DNA of 64,000 nucleotides, from positions 186,001 to 250,000 of the forward strand of contig NZ_BOOH01000023.1 in assembly GCF_016863135.1 (NCBI RefSeq), given 5' to 3'. The translations under genes were made by a program, and so were the position numbers. Position 1 is the first letter of the stretch; every line of letters starts with the position of its first letter. The notes beneath the pieces were generated by a model that was not told where the DNA came from, ran no database searches, and saw nothing but the letters and a program-made list of their open reading frames with translations. Positions 28,490-36,940 of this stretch are shown piece by piece. The DNA comes from Planobispora longispora (GTDB lineage Bacteria; Actinomycetota; Actinomycetes; Streptosporangiales; Streptosporangiaceae).

Positions 28490-28532
28490 GGGATGACCCC
28501 CTAAGGGCTCCGAGAGGGCCGATCCCTAAGGG
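28490..28532 (-). promoter_or_regulatory. Repeat-rich regulatory region upstream of the small membrane protein
   Basis: GGGATGACCCC (28490-28500) is the complement of the GGGGTCATCCC core at the two-component operator. It is followed by CCCTAAGGG at 28499-28507 and again at 28524-28532, 25 bp apart. All lie about 80-120 bp before the ATG at 28412, a good place for an activator. Confidence 0.5.
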
Positions 28533-28558
28533 TCTCCCCGGGACGGCGAGCGAAGCCC

Positions 28559-29212
28559 CTACGGCTCCCCGGCCGACAGTTCCCGCAGCGTCTCGACGTC
28601 CACCTCGCGCAGCGAGGACACGACGAGGCGGCCGGGGGCGTGCGGGATCGGCAGCACGCTCGGCACCGCCACCACCCGGCAGCCCGCCGCGGTGGCCGCC
28701 GTCACCCCGTTCGGGGAGTCCTCCAGCGCCACGCACCGGGCGGGGTCCACGCCCAGCAGGGCGGCGGCCGTCAGGTAGGGCTCCGGGTCGGGCTTGGTCC
28801 GCGTCACGTCGTCGCCGGTCACCACACGGTCGAAGTTGTGCCGGCCGATCGCGCCCGACAGGCACGCCTCGGCGATCTCCCGGGCCGAGGAGGTGACCAG
28901 GGCGGTGGGCAGGCCCGCCCGCCGTACGGCGGCCAGCAGCTCGGCGGCGCCCGGCATCATCTCCACCCCGCCGGAGAGCTTGGCGATCATGCCCTCCAGC
29001 ATCCAGGCCGCCACGTCGGCCGGGTCGGCGGACGCCCCGGAGACCCGGAGCATGTAGGCCACGGTGGCCGGCATGGAACCGCCCACCAGGTGCTCCTGGT
29101 CCTGCGGCCCCCAGTCGCCGCCGAGCCGCTCCATCACCTCGGTCTCGACCTGGAACCACACCTTCTCGCTGTCCACGAGCAGGCCGTCCATGTCGAAGAG
29201 GACCGCGTCCAT
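28559..29212 (-). CDS. HAD-superfamily phosphatase, beta-phosphoglucomutase-like
   Basis: 217 aa. All HAD motifs are present: DMDGLLVDSE (nucleophile and acid Asp), the Thr/Ser motif ALVTSSA, Lys in TRTKPDPEPYL, and the acidic pair ALEDSPNGV. The helical cap after motif I is of subclass I. Such enzymes dephosphorylate or isomerise small phosphorylated metabolites; the substrate is unknown. It follows metH by about 90 bp in the same direction, with a hairpin between, as in other actinobacteria where a HAD gene sits next to metH. Confidence 0.9.
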   Translation of the reverse strand: MDAVLFDMDGLLVDSEKVWFQVETEVMERLGGDWGPQDQEHLVGGSMPATVAYMLRVSGASADPADVAAWMLEGMIAKLSGGVEMMPGAAELLAAVRRAGLPTALVTSSAREIAEACLSGAIGRHNFDRVVTGDDVTRTKPDPEPYLTAAALLGVDPARCVALEDSPNGVTAATAAGCRVVAVPSVLPIPHAPGRLVVSSLREVDVETLRELSAGEP

Positions 29213-29238
29213 CCCCCGAGAAGTCCTCTCCCGATCAC

Positions 29239-29260
29239 ACGCCGGGCAGCCGCCCGGCGT
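29239..29260 (-). terminator. Hairpin downstream of metH
   Basis: ACGCCGGGC and GCCCGGCGT pair perfectly (9 bp, 4-nt loop) about 45 nt after the metH stop. There is no U run. It may end metH transcripts or reduce read-through into the HAD gene. Confidence 0.55.
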
Positions 29261-29304
29261 CACGCCGTAGAAACCGTGCAAAACCGCAGAAGCCGCGGGA
29301 ACCG

Positions 29305-32300
29305 TCAGACGTTGAAGTACTTGGCCTCGGGGTGGTGGACGATCAGCGCGGAGGTCGACTGCTCGGGGTGGAGCTGGAACTCCTCCGACAGCTTCACGCC
29401 GATCCGCTCCGGGGAGAGCAGCTCCATCAGCTGGACCTGGTCCTCCAGGTTCGGGCAGGCCGGGTAGCCGAAGGAGTAGCGGCAGCCGGCGATGTTGACC
29501 TTGAGCATGTCCTCCAGCGACTCGTCGCCGCCGATGCCCAGCTCGGAGCGGACCCGGGCGTGCCAGTACTCGGCCAGCGCCTCGGTGAGCTGCACCGACA
29601 GGCCGTGCAGCTCCAGGTAGTCGCGGTAGGCGTCCTTGGCGAACAGCTCGGCCGCGGCCTCGGAGACCTTGTTGCCCATCGTGACGACCTGGAAGGCGAC
29701 CACGTCGACCTCGCCGGAGTCCTTCGAGCGGAAGAAGTCGGACAGGCACAGGTGCCGGTCGCGGCGCTGGCGCGGGAAGGTGAACCGGGTGCGCTCGCCG
29801 CCCGCCTCGTCGAGGATGATCAGCGAGTCGCCGTCGCTGACGCACGGGAAGTATCCGTAGGCGACGGCCGCCTCCAGCAGGCCCTCGGTCTGCATGCGCT
29901 CCAGCCACATCCGCAGGCGCGGCCGGCCCTCGGTCTCGACCAGCTCCTCGTAGGACGGCCCCTCGCCGCGGCGCGCGGCCTTCAGGCCCCACTGGCCCAT
30001 GAAGGTCGCCCGCTCGTCCAGGAAGGCGGCGTAGTCGGCGAGCGGGACGCCCTTGATCACGCGGTCGCCGAGGAAGGGCGCCACCGGGACCGGGTTGTCG
30101 GCGGCCACGTCGGAGCGGGCGGGCAGGTCCTCCACGGCGGTGCGCTCCAGGACCGCGCCGGTCTTGACCCGGCGCTGGCGCAGCGGCGGCAGGGAGGCGC
30201 CCTCCTCGCCGCGCTTGACCGCCATGAACGCGTCCATCAGGCGCAGTCCCTCGAAGGCGTCGCGGGCGTAGCGGACCTCTCCGCGGAACAGCTCGGCGAG
30301 ATCCTGCTCGACGTAGGCGCGGGTCAGGGCGGCCCCGCCGAGCAGCACCGGGAACCGGTCGGCGATGCCCCGGGCGTTCATCTCCTCCAGGTTCTCCTTC
30401 ATGATCACCGTGGATTTGACGAGCAGGCCGGACATGCCGATGACGTCGGCGCCGTGCTCCTCGGCGGCCTCCAGGATCGCCGAGACCGGCTGCTTGATGC
30501 CGAGGTTGACGACCTCGTAGCCGTTGTTGGACAGGATGATGTCCACCAGGTTCTTGCCGATGTCGTGCACGTCGCCCTTGACGGTCGCCAGCACGATGCG
30601 GCCCTTGGTCTCGCCCTCGACCCGCTCCATGTGCGGCTCCAGGTAGGCCACGGCGGTCTTCATCACCTCGGCCGACTGGAGCACGAACGGCAGCTGCATC
30701 TCGCCGGAGCCGAACAGCTCGCCGACGGTCTTCATGCCGTCCAGCAGCACGTCGTTGACGATCTCCAGGGCGGGGCGCTGGGCGAGCGCCTCGTCCAGGT
30801 CGGCCTCCAGGCCCTTGCGCTCGCCGTCGATGATGCGGCGCTTGAGCCGCTCCCACAGCGGCAGCGCGGCCAGTTCCTCGGCTCTGCCTGCCTTCATCGC
30901 GGCCGCGTCGACGCCCTCGAACAGCTCCATGAACCGCTGCAGCGGGTCGTAGCCCTCGCGCCGCCGGTCGTAGACCATGTCCAGGGCGACCTGGCGCTGC
31001 TCGTCGGGGATGCGCGCCATCGGCAGGATCTTGGAGGCGTGCGCGATCGCGGAGTCCAGTCCCGCGTTGACGCACTCGTTGAGGAACACGCTGTTGAGCA
31101 CCATGCGGGCGGCCGGGTTGAGGCCGAAGGAGATGTTGGACAGCCCGAGCGTGGTCTGCACCGCCGGATAGCGGCGCTTGATCTCGGCGATGGCCTCGAC
31201 GGTCTCCAGGCCGTCGCGCCGGGTCTCCTCCTGGCCGGTGGCGATCGGGAAGGTCAGGCAGTCGACGACGATGTCCTCGACCCGCATGCCCCAGTTCCCG
31301 GTCAGGTCCTCGATGAGGCGGGTGGCGATGCGGACCTTGTGCTCGGCGGTGCGCGCCTGGCCCTCCTCGTCGATGGTCAGCGCGACCACGGCGGCGCCGT
31401 GCTCCCGGACCAGCTTCATGATCTTGGTGAAGCGGGAGTCGGGGCCGTCGCCGTCCTCGTAGTTGACCGAGTTGATGATCGCGCGGCCGCCGATCGCCTC
31501 CAGACCGGCCTCCAGCACGGCGGGCTCGGTGGAGTCGAGCATGATCGGCAGCGTGGAGGCCGTGGCGAAGCGGAACGCCAGCTCCCGCATGTCGCCCGCG
31601 CCGTCCCGGCCGACGTAGTCGACGCACAGGTCGAGCATGTGCGCGCCGTCGCGGGCCTGGGCCCGGGCGATCTCCACGCACTCCTCCCAGTTGCCGGCGA
31701 GCATGGCCTCGCGGAACGCCTTGGAGCCGTTGGCGTTGGTCCGCTCGCCGACGGCCAGGTAGGAGGTGTCCTGCCGGAAGGGCACGTGTTGGTAGAGCGA
31801 GGAGGCGCCGGCCTCCGGGCGGGGGCGGCGCGGGGCGGGAGCCTGACCGCGGACCCGCTCGACCACCTTGCGCAGGTGCTCGGGGGTGGTGCCGCAGCAG
31901 CCGCCGACGATCGACAGGCCGTAGTCGCGGGCGAAGGTCTCATGCGCGTCGGCCAGCTCGCCCGGGCTGAGCGGGTAGTAGGCGCCGTCGGAGGTCAGCA
32001 CGGGCAGGCCGGCGTTGGGCATGCACGACAGCCGGACCCGCGCGTGCCGGGCGAGGTAGCGCAGGTGCTCGCTCATCTCGGCCGGGCCGGTGGCGCAGTT
32101 GAGCCCGATGACGTCGACGCCGAGAGGCTCGATCGCGGTGAGCGCCGCGCCGATCTCCGAACCGAGCAGCATCGCGCCGTTGGTCTCGATGGTGACCTGG
32201 GCGATGATCGGCACGTCGCGGCCCGCGTCGGCGATGGCCCGGCGCGCGCCGACGACCGCGGCCTTCACCTGGAGCAGGTCCTGGCAGGTCTCGATGATCA

Positions 32301-32769
32301 GCGCGTCGGCGCCGCCGGCGACCAGCCCGGCCGCGTTGTCGTAGTAGGCGTCGCGCAGCTCGGCGTACGGCTTGTGCCCGAGGGTGGGCAGCTTGGTGCC
32401 GGGGCCCATGGAGCCCAGGACGAAACGCGGGTGATCCGGGGTGGACCAGCGGTCGGCGGACTCGCGGGCGACCCGGGCGCCGGCCTCGGAGTAGGCGAAG
32501 ACGCGCTCGGAGATGTCGTATTCCCCGAGCGCGGCGAGATTGGCGCCGAAGGTGTTGGTCTCCACGCAGTCGACGCCGACCTCGAAGTAGGCGTCGTGCA
32601 CGGCCCGCACGATGTCGGGACGGGTGACGTTGAGCACCTCGTTGCAGCCCTCGTGCCCCTCGAAGTCGTCGAGGCTGACGTCGTGGGCCTGGAGCATCGT
32701 CCCCATGGCCCCGTCGGCGACCAGAACGCGCTCGGCAAGGACGTCACGGAAAGACGGTGCGTTTGTCAT
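29305..32769 (-). CDS. metH: Cobalamin-dependent methionine synthase
   Basis: 1154 aa, a full set of domains. The homocysteine/zinc domain has ligands in GLNCATGP (about residue 223) and GGCCGTTPEH (about 290). It is followed by the methyltetrahydrofolate-binding domain, the helical cap, the B12 domain with DVHDIGKNLV (axial His, about 730), and the C-terminal reactivation domain, which is shorter than the E. coli one. It transfers the methyl group of methyl-THF to homocysteine. No B12 riboswitch fits in the 110 bp upstream. An inverted repeat at 32816-32840 lies between it and the divergent stress-protein gene. Confidence 0.97.
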   Translation of the reverse strand: MTNAPSFRDVLAERVLVADGAMGTMLQAHDVSLDDFEGHEGCNEVLNVTRPDIVRAVHDAYFEVGVDCVETNTFGANLAALGEYDISERVFAYSEAGARVARESADRWSTPDHPRFVLGSMGPGTKLPTLGHKPYAELRDAYYDNAAGLVAGGADALIIETCQDLLQVKAAVVGARRAIADAGRDVPIIAQVTIETNGAMLLGSEIGAALTAIEPLGVDVIGLNCATGPAEMSEHLRYLARHARVRLSCMPNAGLPVLTSDGAYYPLSPGELADAHETFARDYGLSIVGGCCGTTPEHLRKVVERVRGQAPAPRRPRPEAGASSLYQHVPFRQDTSYLAVGERTNANGSKAFREAMLAGNWEECVEIARAQARDGAHMLDLCVDYVGRDGAGDMRELAFRFATASTLPIMLDSTEPAVLEAGLEAIGGRAIINSVNYEDGDGPDSRFTKIMKLVREHGAAVVALTIDEEGQARTAEHKVRIATRLIEDLTGNWGMRVEDIVVDCLTFPIATGQEETRRDGLETVEAIAEIKRRYPAVQTTLGLSNISFGLNPAARMVLNSVFLNECVNAGLDSAIAHASKILPMARIPDEQRQVALDMVYDRRREGYDPLQRFMELFEGVDAAAMKAGRAEELAALPLWERLKRRIIDGERKGLEADLDEALAQRPALEIVNDVLLDGMKTVGELFGSGEMQLPFVLQSAEVMKTAVAYLEPHMERVEGETKGRIVLATVKGDVHDIGKNLVDIILSNNGYEVVNLGIKQPVSAILEAAEEHGADVIGMSGLLVKSTVIMKENLEEMNARGIADRFPVLLGGAALTRAYVEQDLAELFRGEVRYARDAFEGLRLMDAFMAVKRGEEGASLPPLRQRRVKTGAVLERTAVEDLPARSDVAADNPVPVAPFLGDRVIKGVPLADYAAFLDERATFMGQWGLKAARRGEGPSYEELVETEGRPRLRMWLERMQTEGLLEAAVAYGYFPCVSDGDSLIILDEAGGERTRFTFPRQRRDRHLCLSDFFRSKDSGEVDVVAFQVVTMGNKVSEAAAELFAKDAYRDYLELHGLSVQLTEALAEYWHARVRSELGIGGDESLEDMLKVNIAGCRYSFGYPACPNLEDQVQLMELLSPERIGVKLSEEFQLHPEQSTSALIVHHPEAKYFNV

Positions 32770-32815
32770 GGGGGAATCCTACTGGGAACGACTCAGGCGC
32801 TTATCGTTCATGATA

Positions 32816-32840
32816 TTAATTGTACTCACGGTCCAATTAA
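32816..32840. promoter_or_regulatory. Inverted repeat in the metH-usp divergent region
   Basis: TTAATTG (32816-32822) and CAATTAA (32834-32840) are perfect complements 11 bp apart, in an AT-rich patch that stands out in this genome. This is a likely operator or core of divergent promoters; no regulator is identified. Confidence 0.5.
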
Positions 32841-32881
32841 CCTCCGAGAGTGCTCACGCCCGACCCCCTGCGAGGTTCCCG

Positions 32882-33340
32882 ATGGCGTCCTACCGCACCA
32901 TTCTCGTCGGCACCGACGGCTCCGCCTCCTCCTTCCGTGCGGTCTCGGCCGCCGCCGCCCTCGCCGGCGCGACCGGTGCCGTCCTGGTCCTTGCCTGCGC
33001 CTACCTCCCCATGCGGGAACGCGACCGCAACGTCGCCGCCGACGCCCTGGGCGAGCTGGCCTACAAGGTGAGCGGGTCCACCCCGGCCGACGACGCGCTG
33101 CGCGCCGCCCGGGAGCACGCGGTCGCCGCGGGCGCCCAGCGGATCGAGCTGGCCGCCGCGGAGGGGGACGCGGTGGACGCGCTGATCTCCCTGGCCGCCG
33201 AGCACGACGCCGACCTGCTGGTCGTCGGCAACCGGGGGCTCAACAGCCTCGCCGGGCGGCTGCTCGGCTCGGTGCCGTCGGCCGTCTCCCACCGCGCGGG
33301 ATGCGACGTATTGATCGTTCACACCACCTCCGGGAGGTGA
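32882..33340 (+). CDS. Universal stress protein (UspA family)
   Basis: 152 aa, single Usp domain: N-terminal TILVGTDGSASS and the C-terminal ATP-binding signature GNRGLNSLAGRLLGSV (G-2x-G-9x-G-S), so it is of the nucleotide-binding type. These proteins bind ATP and act in stress and dormancy. GAGG lies 7 nt before the ATG. It is divergent from metH and upstream of the PAC2 gene. Confidence 0.93.
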   Translation: MASYRTILVGTDGSASSFRAVSAAAALAGATGAVLVLACAYLPMRERDRNVAADALGELAYKVSGSTPADDALRAAREHAVAAGAQRIELAAAEGDAVDALISLAAEHDADLLVVGNRGLNSLAGRLLGSVPSAVSHRAGCDVLIVHTTSGR

Positions 33341-33405
33341 CGCGAGGCCCCTCCGAGCGCATAGGCTTAGCCGGAGGTACGGCGAGGCGACTAGGGAGGC
33401 TGCGC

Positions 33406-34260
33406 GTGATCGAACTCGAAGGTCTACCTGAGCTCGTCGACCCCGTGCTGATCGCCGCGTTCGAGGGGTGGAACGACGCAGGCGAGGCCTCGAGCGGCGC
33501 GATCGCGCACCTCGAAGCCGAGTGGAAGGCCACCGAGCTGGCCTCCTTCGACCCCGAGGACTACTACGACTTCCAGGTCACCCGCCCCATCGTGGAGGTG
33601 GGCGAGGGGCTGACCCGGTCGATCACCTGGCCCACCACGAGGCTCTACGTGGCCAGGCCCCCGGGCGCCGACCGCGACGTGATCCTGCTGCGCGGCATCG
33701 AGCCCAACATGCGCTGGCGCTCGTTCTGCGCCGAGATCATCGAGCTCTGCCAGAAGCTGGGCGTGGAGCTGGCCGTGCTGCTGGGCGCGCTGCTCAACGA
33801 CTCGCCCCACACCAGGCCGGTGCCGATCGTCGGCTCGGCCAGCGACGAGAACCTCGCGCGGGCGATCAACCTGGAGCTGAGCCGCTACGAGGGGCCGACC
33901 GGCATCGTCGGCGTGCTGCAGCAGGCCTTCGGCACGGCGGACATCCCCGCGGTCTCGCTGTGGGCCTCGGTGCCGCACTACGTGGCCCAGCCGCCCAGCC
34001 CCAAGGCGACGCTGGCGCTGCTGAGCCGGATGGAGGAGCTGCTCAAGATCCCGATGCCGCTGGGCGAGCTGGCCGAGGAGGCCAGGGCCTGGGAGCACGG
34101 CGTGGACGAGCTGGCCGCCCAGGACAGCGAGGTGGCCGACTACGTCAGGGAACTGGAGGAGCGCAAGGACGCCACCGAGCTGCCCGAGGCGAGCGGCGAC
34201 GCCATCGCCGCGGAGTTCGAGCGCTACCTGCGCCGCCGCGATCGCGACGGGGACGGCTGA
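33406..34260 (+). CDS. PAC2-family protein (proteasome-assembly-chaperone-like)
   Basis: 284 aa. It has the family's start VDPVLIAAFEGWNDAGEAS, the middle LLRGIEPNMRWRSFCAEIIE, and a helical end. The fold resembles the eukaryotic proteasome assembly chaperone PAC2; the actinobacterial members (Rv2125-like) are conserved near metH and the proteasome/mycothiol genes but have no proven function. GTG 33406 is preceded by AGGGAGG at 6 nt. The synteny metH-usp-PAC2 matches other actinobacteria. Confidence 0.88.
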   Translation: MIELEGLPELVDPVLIAAFEGWNDAGEASSGAIAHLEAEWKATELASFDPEDYYDFQVTRPIVEVGEGLTRSITWPTTRLYVARPPGADRDVILLRGIEPNMRWRSFCAEIIELCQKLGVELAVLLGALLNDSPHTRPVPIVGSASDENLARAINLELSRYEGPTGIVGVLQQAFGTADIPAVSLWASVPHYVAQPPSPKATLALLSRMEELLKIPMPLGELAEEARAWEHGVDELAAQDSEVADYVRELEERKDATELPEASGDAIAAEFERYLRRRDRDGDG

Positions 34261-34624
34261 CCCCACGACGGGGTCGGCTGACCTCGCAATGGAGCCGGTT
34301 CACCCCACGACGGGACCGTCTTTCACCTGGCCGCCGCGGCGGCGCCCGCCCGTCACACGGCCGCTGACCTGCCCGTAGGGGCCGCCGGCCGGGCCGTCAC
34401 GGAGACGATCGAAACACACAGCGCATAGTTACCGTCGTTTACCCCATTTCTCACGGGTTTCGGGTAATAATCGGTCTCCAACCGTTCCGACCGGATCGCA
34501 CCGAGTTGGGACCCCCGCTCGCAACAGTTCCATCATCAGGAGAAAAACGGCTCGGTAAACATCGCTGAATGGCGCCATCACCACGCCGACCCTTGTCCAT
34601 GTGACTGCGCACGTAAGGGCAACC
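34261..34624. other. 364-bp intergenic stretch with hairpin and AT-rich region
   Basis: It begins with a small terminator-like hairpin (GACCCC and GGGGTC, 34259-34275) overlapping the PAC2 stop. A partial direct repeat of CACGACGGG follows. From 34400 to 34560 it is AT-rich, with TTACCC (34439-34444) and GGGTAA (34462-34467) inverted, and it probably holds the promoter for the gene at 34625. No open frame encodes a helix-turn-helix here. Confidence 0.4.
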
Positions 34625-35242
34625 ATGGCGACTCCCCAGCTCGACCCGCACCAGAAAGCACAGGAGACGCGACGCCGCGTTCTCGAGATGGCCGTATTCA
34701 TGAAACGCCAGGACGGCGAGGCCGTTCCCTATTCGGGCCTGCGAGGTCCGGGGACCCCCGGACAGGCCGTCGACATGTTCCTCGCCCTGCTCCAGGACAG
34801 GCTCCCGCTCTGGCTGAAGATCCTGGACGACCTCATGCACCTGGTCGGCAAAGGGCGGGTGAACGACAACCTGCTGCCCATCGCCAGAGCGGGCATCGAC
34901 TACTACGCGGAGGTGCAGTCGGCGGCGCTGCCCGCCTTCACCTCCCCCTCGGTCACGGTCCGCTTCCGCGAGGCCATGAAGGACACCAGGCTCGGCCCCA
35001 CCTCGGAGGTCGTCCCGCTGACCGAGTACCTGGCGGCCGAGCAGCGGGAGGGACGCGTCTCCTCCCACGTCGACCCGGTCGCCAGCGCCCGGCTGCTGCT
35101 CGCGGGCTGCTTCCGGCACGCCTACTACGAGCTGTTCGTCGGCACCGACTTCGTCCCCTCCCGGGACGAGAGCGCCGAGGAGATCGTCAGAGAGCTGCGG
35201 CTGGAACCTCCCGCTCGCACGCCAGGCGATAGCCCCGCTTGA
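34625..35242 (+). CDS. TetR-like C-terminal ligand-domain protein lacking a recognisable DNA-binding domain
   Basis: 205 aa. From about residue 45 it matches the helical effector domain of TetR regulators (MFLALLQDRLPLWLKILDDL, later EYLAAEQREGRVSSHVDPV, and LLLAGCFRHAYYELFVG). The first 40 residues, where the helix-turn-helix should be, hold only a short basic helix (AQETRRRVLEMAVFMKRQDG) and a Pro/Gly segment. AAGGG lies 6 nt before the ATG, so the start is credible and the protein is not simply misannotated. Its end overlaps the convergent HemD-like gene by 56 bp. It may be a decayed regulator or a ligand-binding partner protein. Confidence 0.7.
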   Translation: MATPQLDPHQKAQETRRRVLEMAVFMKRQDGEAVPYSGLRGPGTPGQAVDMFLALLQDRLPLWLKILDDLMHLVGKGRVNDNLLPIARAGIDYYAEVQSAALPAFTSPSVTVRFREAMKDTRLGPTSEVVPLTEYLAAEQREGRVSSHVDPVASARLLLAGCFRHAYYELFVGTDFVPSRDESAEEIVRELRLEPPARTPGDSPA

Positions 35243-36392
35243 CGACCGTCTCGACGATGCCCGCCGGCCCGAGGGCGCGGCGCAGCCGGGTGATCGCCAT
35301 CTCGACCGCGTGCTCGGCCGGGTCGCGGGACGGGCCGCCGGGCAGGACGGTCCGCAGCTCGGAGCGGGCCACCACGTGGCCCGGTTTGTCGGCCAGGCGC
35401 TTGAGCACCGACATCGGGGCCGGCGGCAGCGGCTTGAGCTCGCCGTCCACGACGGCGGCGTGCCCGCGGATCTCCAGCTCGTGGCCGCCCGCGACCAGGC
35501 GGGTGACGCCGTGGGCGGGCAGGTGCCGGGCGATGGTGCGGGCCAGCGCGCCGAGCCGGGCGCGCTCCGGCTGCACGACCGGCACGCCGCGCTCCAGCAG
35601 GGGCGCGGCGGTGACCGGGCCCACGCACGCCGCGACGACGGGGCCCGCGAAGGCCGCCAGCAGCGCCTCCTCCAGTCCTTCGGCGCGGGCCGCGTTCAGC
35701 ATCGCCAGGACGGCCGGGGCGCTGGTGAAGGCCACGGCGTCCACGCCGCCGGAGACCGCCTGACTGATCAGGCGGCGCAGCGGCGAGGGGTCGCGGTACG
35801 GCAGCCACCGGTAGACCGGCACCTCGATGACCTCCGCGCCGGCCTCGCGCAGCGCGGCCACGAAGCCGGTCAGCGGCTCCCCGTGCAGCTGCACCGCGAT
35901 CCGGCGGCCCCGCAGGTCCTGGGCGAGCAGATACTGCTTGATCTCCTCGCACGACTCGGTCGCCGCGGTCCAGTGGTCGTTCAGCCCGGCCGCTCTGACC
36001 GCGCCGCGGGCCTTGGGCCCCCGGGTCAGCAGCCGGGCGGCGGTCAGGTGCCCCATCAGGTCCGCAGACAGGCCCCAGCCCTCGGCGGCGGCCACCCAGC
36101 CGCGGAAGCCCACCCCGGTGGTGATCACCACGTCGTCGACCGGGGCGGCCAGGGCCTCCCGGGTCGCGGCCAGCAGATCGGCGTCCTCGGCCAGCGGCAC
36201 CAGCCGGATCGCCGGAGCCCGCACCACCCGAGCGCCCCGCCGTTCCAGCAGGGCGCAGAACTCCTCGCGCCGCCGGGTCGCGGTGACGCCGATCGTGAAC
36301 CCCGCCAGCGCGTCGGGCGCCGTCTCGGGGGCCTCCCGAGAGGACTCCGGGAGAGCCCCGGAGAGGGGCGCGGAGAGGGGCGCGGAGCTCAC
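35187..36392 (-). CDS. HemD-like (uroporphyrinogen-III synthase) domain fused to winged-helix DNA-binding domain
   Basis: About 401 aa. Residues 30-290 follow the two-lobed HemD fold (FTIGVTATRRREEFCALLER, ITTGVGFRGW, VAFTSAPAVLAML, VVAACVGPVTAAPL). The C-terminal 90 residues are an OmpR-type winged helix (HVVARSELRTVLPGG, then HAVEMAITRLRRALG and VVKRGYRLACE). Mycobacterial Rv0260c has the same fusion and likewise lies near nitrate genes, suggesting a regulator that senses tetrapyrrole rather than a housekeeping synthase. GTG 36392 has an excellent GGAGGAGG site; the longer frame from 36458 does not. It is the last gene of the nitrite reductase operon. Confidence 0.87.
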   Translation of the reverse strand: MSSAPLSAPLSGALPESSREAPETAPDALAGFTIGVTATRRREEFCALLERRGARVVRAPAIRLVPLAEDADLLAATREALAAPVDDVVITTGVGFRGWVAAAEGWGLSADLMGHLTAARLLTRGPKARGAVRAAGLNDHWTAATESCEEIKQYLLAQDLRGRRIAVQLHGEPLTGFVAALREAGAEVIEVPVYRWLPYRDPSPLRRLISQAVSGGVDAVAFTSAPAVLAMLNAARAEGLEEALLAAFAGPVVAACVGPVTAAPLLERGVPVVQPERARLGALARTIARHLPAHGVTRLVAGGHELEIRGHAAVVDGELKPLPPAPMSVLKRLADKPGHVVARSELRTVLPGGPSRDPAEHAVEMAITRLRRALGPAGIVETVVKRGYRLACEREVPAAAL

Positions 36393-36450
36393 GCGTCCTC
36401 CTCCGCCGGCCGCCGCGTCCGCCGTGCCGCCGTGTCCGTGGCCCGCCCGC

Positions 36451-36816
36451 TCACGCAAGGCTCACCTCCACCGTGCCCGCGGCGACACGGATCCGGTAGG
36501 TCGGCACGGACACCGCGGGATCGTCCAGGCACACGCCCGTCACCAGCGAGAAGACCTCCTTGTGCATGGGCGAGGCCACCGTCGGCTCGTTCCCCCGGGT
36601 GCCCACGATGCCCCGCGAGAGCACGTAGGCGCCGCTGAACGGGTCGCGGTTGCCGATCGCGTACAGGCCGCCGTCGAAGGTGCGGAACAGCGCGACCTGG
36701 TGCCCGTCCACCAGGGCGCAGGCGCCGCGCTCGGGCATCAGGTCGGCGTAGGCGCACACCCGGGTCCAGCCGGTCTCCTCCAGTCCGGCGCTCAGGTTCT
36801 CGCTCAGCACTGTCAT
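36451..36816 (-). CDS. nirD: Nitrite reductase (NADH) small subunit
   Basis: 121 aa Rieske-fold protein (CALVDGHQVALFRTFDGGLYA, SPMHKEVFSLVTGVC). It lacks the Cys/His cluster ligands, as is normal for NirD. It partners with NirB in reducing nitrite to ammonium. Its stop lies 58 bp before the HemD-like start. A strong AAGGAGGG site precedes the ATG. The 124 bp between nirB and nirD hold a G-quadruplex-type repeat and a long hairpin. Confidence 0.93.
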   Translation of the reverse strand: MTVLSENLSAGLEETGWTRVCAYADLMPERGACALVDGHQVALFRTFDGGLYAIGNRDPFSGAYVLSRGIVGTRGNEPTVASPMHKEVFSLVTGVCLDDPAVSVPTYRIRVAAGTVEVSLA

Positions 36817-36836
36817 CGGGCAGAGCCCTCCTTCTC

Positions 36837-36860
36837 GGGTCGGGTCGGGTCGGGATCGGG
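36837..36860 (+). repeat. GGGTC tandem repeat with G-quadruplex pattern
   Basis: Five GGG runs at 36837, 36842, 36847, 36852 and 36858, separated by 2-3 nt, fit the canonical G-quadruplex pattern. The G strand is the template strand of the nirB-nirD transcript and lies just before the nirD ribosome site. Confidence 0.8.
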
Positions 36861-36891
36861 TCGAGGTCGGTTGGGAGCCGTGAGGGGCGGG

Positions 36892-36917
36892 GCGGCCCCG
36901 TCCGGGGACGGGGCCGC
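36892..36917 (-). promoter_or_regulatory. Strong hairpin between nirB and nirD
   Basis: GCGGCCCCGTCC and GGACGGGGCCGC pair perfectly (12 bp) around two bases, about 24 nt after the nirB stop. It may stabilise the nirB message or attenuate transcription into nirD. Confidence 0.65.
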
Positions 36918-36940
36918 GACGGCCGGGGCCGCCGGGGCGG

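Noticed and set aside
32770-32881. Cobalamin or SAM riboswitch upstream of metH
   Set aside because: The gap is only 112 bp and lacks the conserved B12-box or SAM-type helices.
29332-34260. A plus-strand open frame of over 1600 codons ending in PAC2
   Set aside because: All but the last 285 codons are antisense to metH or out of frame with the stress protein. Only the PAC2 part (from 33406) is real.
34429-34701. Minus-strand open frame in the 34.3-34.6 kb gap
   Set aside because: No ribosome site or family resemblance, and it overlaps the start of the supported gene at 34625.
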